This document shows positions 13,232-21,000 of a DNA stretch of 23,705 nt, piece after piece. Each line of letters starts with the position of its first letter. Position 1 is the first letter of the stretch. Made by a program: the position numbers and the translations under genes. The stretch spans positions 1-23,705 of the forward strand of contig WFSU01000049.1 of NCBI GenBank assembly GCA_015485845.1, in the 5' to 3' direction. The notes below the pieces were generated by a model. It was not told the origin of the DNA and made no database searches. It was given only the letters and a program-made list of their open reading frames with translations. The stretch comes from Nitratifractor sp. (GTDB taxonomy: Bacteria > Campylobacterota > Campylobacteria > Campylobacterales > Sulfurovaceae).

Positions 13232-13358
13232 GATTTTCGCTTAGTTTGCGTAAAATATGTTCGAATGGAGGAGGTGGAGAGAGGGAGCTTACATCAAGTA
13301 AGTGACCGAACGCAACCTCTCCCATTCGGGCATAGGTTGCGTGAAATAAGCGAAAAGC
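13232..13358. repeat. 127-bp imperfect palindrome abutting the fusA stop
   Basis: The two 63-base arms are complementary at roughly two thirds of positions, centred at 13295. The best blocks are TTTTCGCTTA / TAAGCGAAAA at the ends, CGAATGG / CCATTCG near the middle of each arm, and CTTAC / GTAAG around the centre. The right end touches the fusA TAG. It could serve as a bidirectional terminator between convergent genes or be a fold-back mobile element. Confidence 0.7.
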
Positions 13359-13376
13359 TAGCTGTTGCGCTTTTCG
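13351..13376 (-). terminator. Possible hairpin at the end of fusA
   Basis: On the minus strand CGAAAAGC, covering the last fusA codons, pairs with GCTTTTCG just past the stop (8 bp), followed by CTTATTT. It is only weakly terminator-like and overlaps the end of the larger palindrome. Confidence 0.4.
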
Positions 13377-15448
13377 ATGATTTCCTTGGCCACATTCTGC
13401 GGCACTTCCTCATAATGGTCAAACTCCATCGAGTACGTCGCACGACCCTGGGTCATGGAGCGCAGGTCGGTAGAGTAGCCGAACATTTCTGCGAGAGGAA
13501 CAAACGCATCGACGATTTTGTTGCCGGCACGATCATTCATACCGTTGACTTGACCGCGACGTTTGGAGATGTCACCGATGACGTCACCCATGTACTCTTC
13601 GGGAACTTCGACTTCGACTTTCATCATCGGCTCGAGGATGACAGGATTGGCTTCACGGGCACCTTCACGGAATCCCATAGAACCGGCGAGTTTAAACGCC
13701 ATTTCTGAGGAATCGACGTCGTGGTAGCTACCATCGTAGAGGGTAACTTTGACATCTTCGACAGGGTAGCCGGCCTGAATACCGCGTTCCATCGCTTCCT
13801 GGATACCTTTGTTGACCGGCTGGATGAATTCTTTGGGAATAACACCACCTTTGATCTCATCGACGAACTCATATCCGGCACCCGCTTCCTGGGGCTCGAT
13901 CTTGAGGAAGACGTGACCGTACTGACCGCGTCCACCGGACTGCTTGGCGTACTTGTACTCTTTGTTGACAGTACTGCGGATCGTTTCGCGGTACGCGACC
14001 TGCGGCGCACCCACTTCGGCTTCGACCTTGAATTCACGCTTCATACGATCGACAAGGATCTCAAGGTGAAGTTCCCCCATACCGGAGATGATGGTCTGAC
14101 CCGACTCTTCGTCAGTGTTGACACGGAAAGAGGGATCTTCTTGAGCCAATTTGCTCAGGGCGATACCCATCTTTTCCTGGTCGGCTTTGGTCTTGGGCTC
14201 GACGGCAACCGAGATAACCGGATCGGGGAAGTCCATCCGCTCGAGGACGACTTTGTCTTTGTCAGAACAAAGCGTATCACCCGTGGTGGTGTTTTTGAGT
14301 CCGACAACCGCACCGATCTCGCCAGCGTAGATCTCAGCGACCTCTTCACGCTTGATCGCGTGCATCTTCATGATACGACCGATGCGTTCTTTCTTCTCTT
14401 TAGTTGAGTTGAGGACGTACGAACCCGACTCAAGCGATCCGCGATACACACGGATGAAGGTCAACTGACCAACAAACGGGTCGGTCATGATCTTAAACGC
14501 CAAGGCGGCAAATTCGCCGTCATCAGTTGACTCAACGGTCACTTCTTTCTCAGGATCATCCATCATGGTACCCTTGATCGCTTCAGCTTCGACCGGAGAG
14601 GGAAGATAGGCGACAACAGCGTCCAAAAGGGTCTGTACCCCTTTGTTTTTAAACGCAGTACCCGCTGTCATAGGAACGATATGCATCCCGATGGTGGCGG
14701 CTTTGATCCCGGCGACGATTTCGTCGTTGGTGAGTTCCTCGCCCTCGAGGTATTTTTCCATCAACTCATCGTTGCCTTCTGCTTCAGAGATCGATTCGAT
14801 CATTTTCTCGCGGTACTCTTCGGCCTTGTCCTGGAGTTCTTCGCGGATATCCTGCTCGTGATAGGCTGAACCCATCGCCGCATCGGCATCCCAAACGATC
14901 TCTTTCATTTTAACGAGATCAACAATCCCTTCGAAATTCTCTTCAGAACCGATGGGGAGCTGAATGGGAACCGGGTTGCCTTTGAGGCGGTCACGGATCT
15001 GGCGCTCGACCTCATAAAAGTCGGCACCGGTACGATCCATCTTGTTGACGAAGACGATGGAGGGAACGCCGTAGCGGTTTCGCTGGCGCCAAACCGTCTC
15101 GGACTGAGGCTGAACCCCACCGACGGCGCAGAAGACCGAGACAGCCCCATCGAGGACGCGCATGGAGCGCTCCACTTCGATGGTGAAATCCACGTGGCCC
15201 GGAGTGTCAATGATGTTGATCTGCTTGCCAAGCCACTCACAAGTGGTCGCTGCGGAGGTAATGGTGATCCCCCGCTCCTGCTCCTGCTCCATCCAGTCCA
15301 TGGTGGCTGCACCGTCGTGCACCTCACCGATCTTGTGCTCCACACCGGTGTAGAACAGGATCCGCTCGGTGGTGGTTGTCTTCCCTGCGTCGATGTGAGC
15401 AGCGATACCGATGTTACGTACGTCTTCGAGTTTGTGTGATCGTGCCAT
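13358..15448 (-). CDS. fusA: Elongation factor G
   Basis: EF-G (696 residues, full length) is the GTPase that drives ribosomal translocation and, with RRF, ribosome recycling. The G-domain motifs are AHIDAGKTTTTERIL (about 17-31), DTPGHVDF (about 81-88) and NKMDRTGADF (about 135-144). The C-terminal domains IV-V are complete, with GMGELHLEI near 465 and a final region reading TDLRSMTQGRATYSMEFDHY. It starts 12 bases after rpsG with AGGA upstream, so it belongs to the str operon. The tufA gene that often follows in other bacteria is not here; a palindrome follows instead. Confidence 0.97.
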   Translation of the reverse strand: MARSHKLEDVRNIGIAAHIDAGKTTTTERILFYTGVEHKIGEVHDGAATMDWMEQEQERGITITSAATTCEWLGKQINIIDTPGHVDFTIEVERSMRVLDGAVSVFCAVGGVQPQSETVWRQRNRYGVPSIVFVNKMDRTGADFYEVERQIRDRLKGNPVPIQLPIGSEENFEGIVDLVKMKEIVWDADAAMGSAYHEQDIREELQDKAEEYREKMIESISEAEGNDELMEKYLEGEELTNDEIVAGIKAATIGMHIVPMTAGTAFKNKGVQTLLDAVVAYLPSPVEAEAIKGTMMDDPEKEVTVESTDDGEFAALAFKIMTDPFVGQLTFIRVYRGSLESGSYVLNSTKEKKERIGRIMKMHAIKREEVAEIYAGEIGAVVGLKNTTTGDTLCSDKDKVVLERMDFPDPVISVAVEPKTKADQEKMGIALSKLAQEDPSFRVNTDEESGQTIISGMGELHLEILVDRMKREFKVEAEVGAPQVAYRETIRSTVNKEYKYAKQSGGRGQYGHVFLKIEPQEAGAGYEFVDEIKGGVIPKEFIQPVNKGIQEAMERGIQAGYPVEDVKVTLYDGSYHDVDSSEMAFKLAGSMGFREGAREANPVILEPMMKVEVEVPEEYMGDVIGDISKRRGQVNGMNDRAGNKIVDAFVPLAEMFGYSTDLRSMTQGRATYSMEFDHYEEVPQNVAKEIIEKRNS

Positions 15449-15460
15449 GATGTATTCCTA

Positions 15461-15928
15461 TTACCAGCGGTAGTGGGCGAAGGCTTTGTTGGCTTCGGCC
15501 ATCTTGTAGGTGTCTTCTTTCTTCTTGAAAGCAGCGCCCTTCTCAGTTGCAGCGTCCATCAGTTCGTTGGAGAGACGCTCGATCATGGTACGCTCGTTAC
15601 GCTTGCGCGCGGCTTCCATGATCCAGCGGATCCCGAGAGACTGTTGGCGAACCGGACGGACTTCGATGGGCACCTGATAGGTCGCACCACCGACACGGCG
15701 GCTCTTGACTTCCATAACGGGCTTGACGTTTTCAAGGGCTTTGTTGAAGATCTCGATCCCTTTTTCGCCTGTTTTTGATTCAATTCGTTCCAGCGCACCG
15801 TACATGACTTTCTGCGCAATGCTTTTTTTGCCATCGAGCATGATGGCATTGATAAATTTCGTGACAACTTTCGATCCATACACGGGATCGGGGAGAACGG
15901 GTCTCTGTGGAGCGCGTCTTCTTCTCAT
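15461..15928 (-). CDS. rpsG: 30S ribosomal protein S7
   Basis: The 155-residue protein is a complete S7, the primary binder of the 3' major domain of 16S rRNA. It begins MRRRRAPQRPVLPDPVYGSK and contains the family segments INAIMLDGKK, GGATYQVPIEVRP and WIMEAARKR, ending in AEANKAFAHYRW. GAGG lies upstream of the ATG at 15928. It sits between rpsL and fusA in the str operon. The 117-base spacer to rpsL contains small hairpins and could carry the S7 autogenous site known from E. coli. Confidence 0.97.
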   Translation of the reverse strand: MRRRRAPQRPVLPDPVYGSKVVTKFINAIMLDGKKSIAQKVMYGALERIESKTGEKGIEIFNKALENVKPVMEVKSRRVGGATYQVPIEVRPVRQQSLGIRWIMEAARKRNERTMIERLSNELMDAATEKGAAFKKKEDTYKMAEANKAFAHYRW

Positions 15929-16045
15929 ATTGTTTTACCTCTTCAATCGTAGTGATTTACTCAAGTTCTGCCCACGAAGGTTGATCGGCAGCACCTGACT
16001 CAAGTCTCCGAGAGACTCACCTGTTTTTCGTACCCGAAATAGCGA
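15929..16045 (-). promoter_or_regulatory. rpsL-rpsG spacer, possible S7 feedback site
   Basis: On the minus strand the spacer has a GTCTC-TCG-GAGAC hairpin and a CTGCC / GGCAG pair. E. coli S7 represses its operon by binding the spacer between rpsL and rpsG, which is of similar length. The structural match to that site is not demonstrated. Confidence 0.3.
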
Positions 16046-16420
16046 TTATTTCTTGGGTTTTTTGGTTCCGTATTTCGAGCGAGCAACGGTACGGTTGGCC
16101 ACACCGGCTGCATCGAGGGCTCCGCGGACGATGTGATACTTCACACCCGGAAGGTCTTTGACACGACCGCCGCGAACGAGGACGATGGAGTGCTCTTGAA
16201 GGTTGTGCCCTTCTCCTCCGATGTAGGAGATGACTTCAAACCCGCTTGTGAGGCGCACTTTGGCGACTTTACGGAGGGCGGAGTTTGGTTTTTTAGGCGT
16301 GGTTGTGTAGACACGGGTGCACACACCTCGTCGCTGAGGACAGTTGACCAGCGCAGGTGATTTCGATTTCTTGATCACTTTTTTGCGCTCTTTGCGAATC
16401 AATTGGTTGATGGTTGGCAA
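16046..16420 (-). CDS. rpsL: 30S ribosomal protein S12
   Basis: S12 sits at the decoding centre. From the TTG at 16420 the protein has 124 residues and begins (M)PTINQLIRKERKKVIKKSK, the usual S12 start; TTTPKKPNSALRKVAKVRLT and GGRVKDLPGVKYHIVRGALD carry the conserved lysine and proline positions where streptomycin resistance arises. I chose TTG because AAAGGA (16432-16427) ends six bases before it. The in-frame ATG at 16435 overlaps that Shine-Dalgarno sequence, and the longer frame from 16495 would cover the leader. K in PKKPNS suggests a streptomycin-sensitive type. It is the first gene of the str operon here. Confidence 0.93.
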   Translation of the reverse strand: MPTINQLIRKERKKVIKKSKSPALVNCPQRRGVCTRVYTTTPKKPNSALRKVAKVRLTSGFEVISYIGGEGHNLQEHSIVLVRGGRVKDLPGVKYHIVRGALDAAGVANRTVARSKYGTKKPKK

Positions 16421-16426
16421 ATTGTT

Positions 16427-16432
16427 TCCTTT
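16427..16432 (-). promoter_or_regulatory. Ribosome binding site deciding the TTG start of rpsL
   Basis: On the minus strand AAAGGA lies six bases before TTG at 16420. The only nearby ATG (16435-16433) is directly adjacent upstream of it and cannot use it. Confidence 0.75.
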
Positions 16433-16481
16433 CATGGTTTTTGGTGCTCTTATGGAGCGAATTGAATCGGGCTTACACCCT

Positions 16482-16512
16482 AAAAAAACGCTCATCTATT
16501 GAGCCCTTTTTT
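16482..16512. terminator. Hairpin with A/T tracts in the rpsL leader
   Basis: GCTCA / TGAGC (5 bp, loop TCTAT on the plus strand) is flanked by A7 and T6, so it is followed by a T-tract on either strand. On the minus strand it lies in the rpsL leader and could act as an attenuator. The stem is short and its function is uncertain. Confidence 0.35.
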
Positions 16513-16540
16513 GGAGTGTCGGCAGAAAAATAGGGAGGTT

Positions 16541-16546
16541 ATTATA
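16541..16546 (-). promoter_or_regulatory. Probable -10 box of the str operon
   Basis: On the minus strand this reads TATAAT, preceded by TTTTTTGAC. Transcription would start near 16534, giving a leader of about 115 bases before rpsL. No consensus -35 is seen. The nosD-like gene starts about 80 bases away on the other strand. Confidence 0.55.
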
Positions 16547-16611
16547 GTCAAAAAAGCTTCAGACTGGCTGGTGGCGGGCGATAGGGCAGAGAACTCACGG
16601 GTAAAATCGGG

Positions 16612-16617
16612 TATGAT
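16612..16617 (+). promoter_or_regulatory. Possible -10 box close to the nosD-like start
   Basis: TATGAT ends eight bases before the ATG at 16625, which would make the transcript nearly leaderless. TAAAAT at 16602-16607 is a second candidate. No -35 is evident. Confidence 0.3.
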
Positions 16618-16624
16618 TTTTATC

Positions 16625-17851
16625 ATGAATCGTCATAATCTTCTCCTATCATCTCTCTTCTTTGGCGCCGTTTCTTGGGCTCACCCTCTCCAGGAAGCAA
16701 TCGACCGGGCACCGGCCGGTGCAATGATCCATCTTTCCGCCGGTACCCTGCGGGGCAACCTCCGTATCGACAAACCTCTCACCCTCATCGGAGAATCCAA
16801 TGCCACCCACATCGAGGGGGACGGGAACGGAACAGTCATTACCATCACCAGCCCCTATGTGACACTGAAAAATCTTACCATCACTCACAGCGGGCAGCAG
16901 ACCATCACGCTCGATGCGGCGATCCGCATGAAGCGGGTTCACCATTGTGTCGTGACCCGTTGTCGGCTCGAGAATGTCCTGTATGGCATCGATCTGGATC
17001 AAGTCAGTGACAGCAACATCACAGACAACTTCATCACCTCAAACGGCCGGACGATCCCCTACCGGGGCGATGCGCTCAAGGTCTGGTATGGACGTCATAT
17101 TCGCATCACCGGCAACACCATTACCGGTGCACGCGATGTCAAAATCACGTTTGCTTCGGATACGCTCTTTGCCAACAACACCGTCCACCGGAGCCGTTAT
17201 GGAGTACTGATCGAACATAGCCGCCACACCCGTATCGAGAGCAATACCCTCGTGCGCAACGCCACCGGTATCATGACGATGGGATCACCCGAAACCCACA
17301 TCGAGCACAACCGCATCCTCGGCAGTCGCCCCCCAGCCGGAATCGCTATCCTCATCGCCGGAGAAGGGCACACCGTCATCCGAGACAACGATCTGCGCTT
17401 TAATGCCAAAGCCTTCTACATCGACTCCAACGCCAAGTCAACCGGCATCCACCGTGAAATCCTCCGCAACACCATCCGCTACAATACTGAGGCCTTTCAT
17501 TTCCACCTCACCATCCGCAACAACCGCATCGAGAAGAACACCATTGCCGATAATCTCGATGACGTGGTCAAAGATATTCGGGGCTACCCTACACGGGATA
17601 ATATCATCGCCCACAACTACTGGAGCCGTTATGAGGGATTTGATCGCGATCATGACGGTATCGGGGATACCCCCCATGTCATTTACACTTACGCCGACCA
17701 ACTGTGGCACTATAACCACCACTTGAAATTCTTCTACGGTACGCCGTTTATGTCTTTGCTCGATTTGCTGGCACGTGTGGCACCCTTTACGGAGCCGGAA
17801 TACCTGCTGCGGGATGAGCAACCGGTGATGGGGATGAGCGAAATAGAATGA
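16625..17851 (+). CDS. nosD: NosD-like periplasmic copper-binding protein (right-handed beta helix)
   Basis: From the ATG at 16625 the protein has 408 residues and starts with a signal peptide, MNRHNLLLSSLFFGAVSWA before HP. Most of it is a right-handed beta helix with repeating I-x-x-N-x-I turns (NTITGARDVKIT, NTLVRNATGI, NRILG, NTIRYN). The C-terminal part, NYWSRYEGFDRDHDGIGDTP then YADQLWHYNHHLKFFYGTPF and LARVAPFTEPEYLL, is characteristic of NosD, the accessory protein that, with the NosFY ABC transporter, supports maturation of the N2O reductase Cu-Z site. An ATG 12 bases earlier (16613) is an alternative; neither has a clear ribosome binding site, and a frame reaching 16499 lacks a signal peptide. 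No other nos gene is here. Confidence 0.85.
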   Translation: MNRHNLLLSSLFFGAVSWAHPLQEAIDRAPAGAMIHLSAGTLRGNLRIDKPLTLIGESNATHIEGDGNGTVITITSPYVTLKNLTITHSGQQTITLDAAIRMKRVHHCVVTRCRLENVLYGIDLDQVSDSNITDNFITSNGRTIPYRGDALKVWYGRHIRITGNTITGARDVKITFASDTLFANNTVHRSRYGVLIEHSRHTRIESNTLVRNATGIMTMGSPETHIEHNRILGSRPPAGIAILIAGEGHTVIRDNDLRFNAKAFYIDSNAKSTGIHREILRNTIRYNTEAFHFHLTIRNNRIEKNTIADNLDDVVKDIRGYPTRDNIIAHNYWSRYEGFDRDHDGIGDTPHVIYTYADQLWHYNHHLKFFYGTPFMSLLDLLARVAPFTEPEYLLRDEQPVMGMSEIE

Positions 17852-17859
17852 TGGAGGAA

Positions 17860-17990
17860 GGGGCTTCAGCCCCGTTAATGGAGTGGTGATAGACGGGACT
17901 GAAGTCCCTGCTCCAATCTTTTGAGCTACGAAACGAAGGGATACACAGGGGGACGCAACTTCAGTCGCGTTTGGTGGGACTGAAGTCCCA
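17860..17990. repeat. Four ACT-NN-AGT type palindromes in the nosD/rpoC convergent spacer
   Basis: GGGGCTTCAGCCCC (17860-17873), GGGACTGAAGTCCC (17895-17908), ACGCAACTTCAGTCGCGT (17953-17970, one mismatch) and TGGGACTGAAGTCCCA (17975-17990). The last is followed on the plus strand by GCCCC and T5, so it may help to end nosD transcription. The stems show G-C for A-T exchanges on both sides. Confidence 0.82.
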
Positions 17991-18013
17991 GCCCCTTTTT
18001 CAGTAGAAGTGAT

Positions 18014-21000
18014 TTACGCCTCGTCCGCAGGGGTGAGGACGACATCATCTTTTCTGATCATCCCCGTTCCGACCGGAATCAGGCGTCCGATGACGACGTT
18101 TTCTTTGAGGTCGGCCAGCGGGTCGACTGTCCCGGCGATGGAGGCTGAGGTCAGTACCTTGGTCGTATCCTGGAAAGAGGCAGCCGAAATGATACTGTCC
18201 GCACCAACCGCCGATCGGGTGATACCGACCAACATCGGCTCAGCAATAGCGGGCTCGCCGCCAAGCTTGATGATACGCTCATTCTCTTCGTTAAACTTGC
18301 GCTTGGAGATGAGATCTCCCTCGATAAACTTGGTATCCCCACTCTCGATGACCCGCACCTGACGCATCATTTGAGAAACAATCACTTCGATGTGTTTGTC
18401 GGAGATGTTAACCCCCTGACGACGGTACACTTGCTGTACTTCAGAGACGATGTACTCGTAAAGCGCTCGCTCTCCTAGTGCCTCGAGGATGTCGTGGCTG
18501 GCGACAAGACCCTCAGTCAGGCGCTCACCGGCATGGACATACTCGCCGGTATGGACGAGGATTGCCTTCCCTTTGTCCACAAATTGCTCCGTGACCTGGC
18601 CATTGTCGCCGGCAATGACAATCCGCTCCTTGCCGCGCAGCGGTTTGCCCATGCTGATGGTTCCATCAATCTTGGCGATGAGGGCAATGTCCTTGGGACG
18701 CCGGGCTTCGAAGAGCTCAGAAACCCGAGGTAGACCCCCGGTGATATCTTTGGACTTGATCGCCGCTTTTGGTTTCTTGGCGAGGATATCGGCAATCGCT
18801 ACCGTATCACCTGACTGGACGAACAGGCTGCTCTTGGGCTCGAGCTGATACCGGAGGATATCGCCGCTTTCGGTGGCAAGGATGATCGTCGGCTTATAGG
18901 TCGAGGCGATGTATTCGTTGAGCTCGAGGCGGGTATCGCCTGTCACTTCATCAAATTCCTCGGAGGCGGTGACACCCGGGATGATGTCTTCGAAGGTCAC
19001 CGTGCCCGCCTGTTCGGCAATGACTGGTTCGGAGTAAGGATCCCACTCGGCGATCACCACCTGAACTTGTTCACTCGGTGCAGAAAGGATATCCCCACGT
19101 TGGACGCTGGCATCATTCTCGACCTGAACAACCGAGCCGCGTGAAATGTAATGGCGTGCAGCCTCCCGGTTACTGTCATCGACGATCACGGCAAAGAGCC
19201 CTTTTTCATCAACCTTTTCCCCTTTGGCGATATGATCCGCCGCTTCAAGGTAATCTCCTTTGAGATTGAAGAACTTCACGGTTCCCTTGGCTTCAGCCAT
19301 CACCGGCTGGGCGACCGGGGCACCGTCTTCCACCTTGAGCTCTCCCGCAAAGGGGATACGTGCCGGGACACTCCATCCCTCTTTGATCACTTCCACGATC
19401 GATTCGTTGGCGGTCACCGTATCCCCATTCTGATGGGGAAGGAAGAGCTTGCCTTCGATCTTACCGGCAACACCGGCCAGCTCATTGGCCTTGGCGACAT
19501 CACCCTTACGCAAGGCATAGCGCACCTCTTCTTCTCCTTCAGCCGAGAGGGTCAGGATGATCTCATCATGCGTGATGGCTACAGACAACTTCCCGGTGTA
19601 GAGGGCTTTGATCTTGGGCTCGACCAACAGGACACCCGCATTACGCCGGTTGGCGACGATGAGAGCACCGGACTGGTTGCGATAGGCATTGAGGTTGTAG
19701 TAGCGGATGAAACCCTCTTTGGAGGCAACGACCTGACGTTCCTCTTTGCCCGCCGTAGCCGTTCCTCCGGTGTGGAACGTTCGCAGGGTCAACTGGGTAC
19801 CCGGCTCCCCAATCGACTGAGCCGCGATAACGCCGACTGCTTCCCCTTGTTTGACGAGGCGGTTTTCGGCCATGTTGAGCCCGTAACATTTGGCACAGAT
19901 CCCTTTGGGGGCTTTACACGTCGCCGGCGCCCGCATGACAACCGAACGGACACCCGAATCGCTGATCAGCTGCGCCGCTTCTTCATCGATCAGAGTACCT
20001 TCGCTCAGCAACACTTCACTGGTCACGGCATCGATCACGTCAGCAGCAACGACCCGTCCATAAACACGATCGGCCAATGGCTCGATCAATTCGTTACCAA
20101 TGCTGATCTCAGACACTTCGACCCCTTCGTGGGTGCCGCAGTCTTCCATGCTCACTTTGACATTCTGGGCGACATCGATCAGTTTACGGGTCAGGTAACC
20201 GGCGTTGGCTGTTTTAAGAGCAGTATCGGCCAGACCTTTACGTGCCCCGTGGGTGGAGATAAAGTACTCGAGGACGTTCAACCCCTCACGGAAGTTCGAG
20301 GTGATTGGCGTCTCGATGATCGAGCCGTCGGACTTGGCCATCAATCCCCGCATCCCGGAGAGCTGGCGGATCTGAGCCGCACTACCCCGCGCCCCGGAGT
20401 CCGCCATCATATAGACGGAGTTGAAGCCATCTTTGTCTTCACGGATCAGGGTCATCAACTGCTCGGCGATGGTGTTGTTGGCATCCGTCCAGATATCAAT
20501 AATCTTGTTGTAGCGCTCCTGCTCGGTGAGGAGTCCGGCGCCCGCCTGCTGCTGGATCTCGACCACTTTCGCCTTGGAGGCCGCTACGATTTCATTTTTA
20601 CTCTCCGGAACCTGAATATCATCGATGGAGATGGAAACACCCGTGACCGTCGCATATTTGAAACCCATATCCTTGAGGTTATCGAGGAATTCAGCGGTCA
20701 GCGCAATCCCGCTGTGCTTGTAAATGTAGTCAACCAGATTGACGATATCCTTCTTCTTCATCACCCGGTTCCAGTAATTCTCCGGAACATAGTCGGGGAT
20801 GATCGAGCGGAGGATCAAGCGTCCGGCTGTCGTCCGGACAATATCTCCATCGATCAGCGTTCGAACGCGGGCATTAAGATCGAGGGTCTGCTGCTCATGC
20901 GCAATGAAGATTTCATCGGCATTGGCGAAGAGCTTGTGCTGACCGATCACATCCACTTTTTCCAGCGTAAGGTAATACAATCCAAGAATCATATCCTGAG

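Larger units (their letters stand above)
12973..13357. other. Convergent spacer between DUF2853 gene and fusA
   Basis: No gene is supported in these 385 bases. The spacer holds two GTAG-foot hairpins (12983-13008, 13118-13143) and a long imperfect palindrome (13232-13358). The rest looks like unstructured sequence. Confidence 0.75.

Noticed and set aside
13140..13325. Short frames on both strands of the 127-bp palindrome
   Set aside because: Their similarity to each other follows from the inverted repeat itself; no ribosome binding site or family support was seen.
16499..16624. Upstream extension of the nosD-like frame to 16499
   Set aside because: It would place 42 non-hydrophobic residues before a good signal peptide and would run through the str operon promoter.
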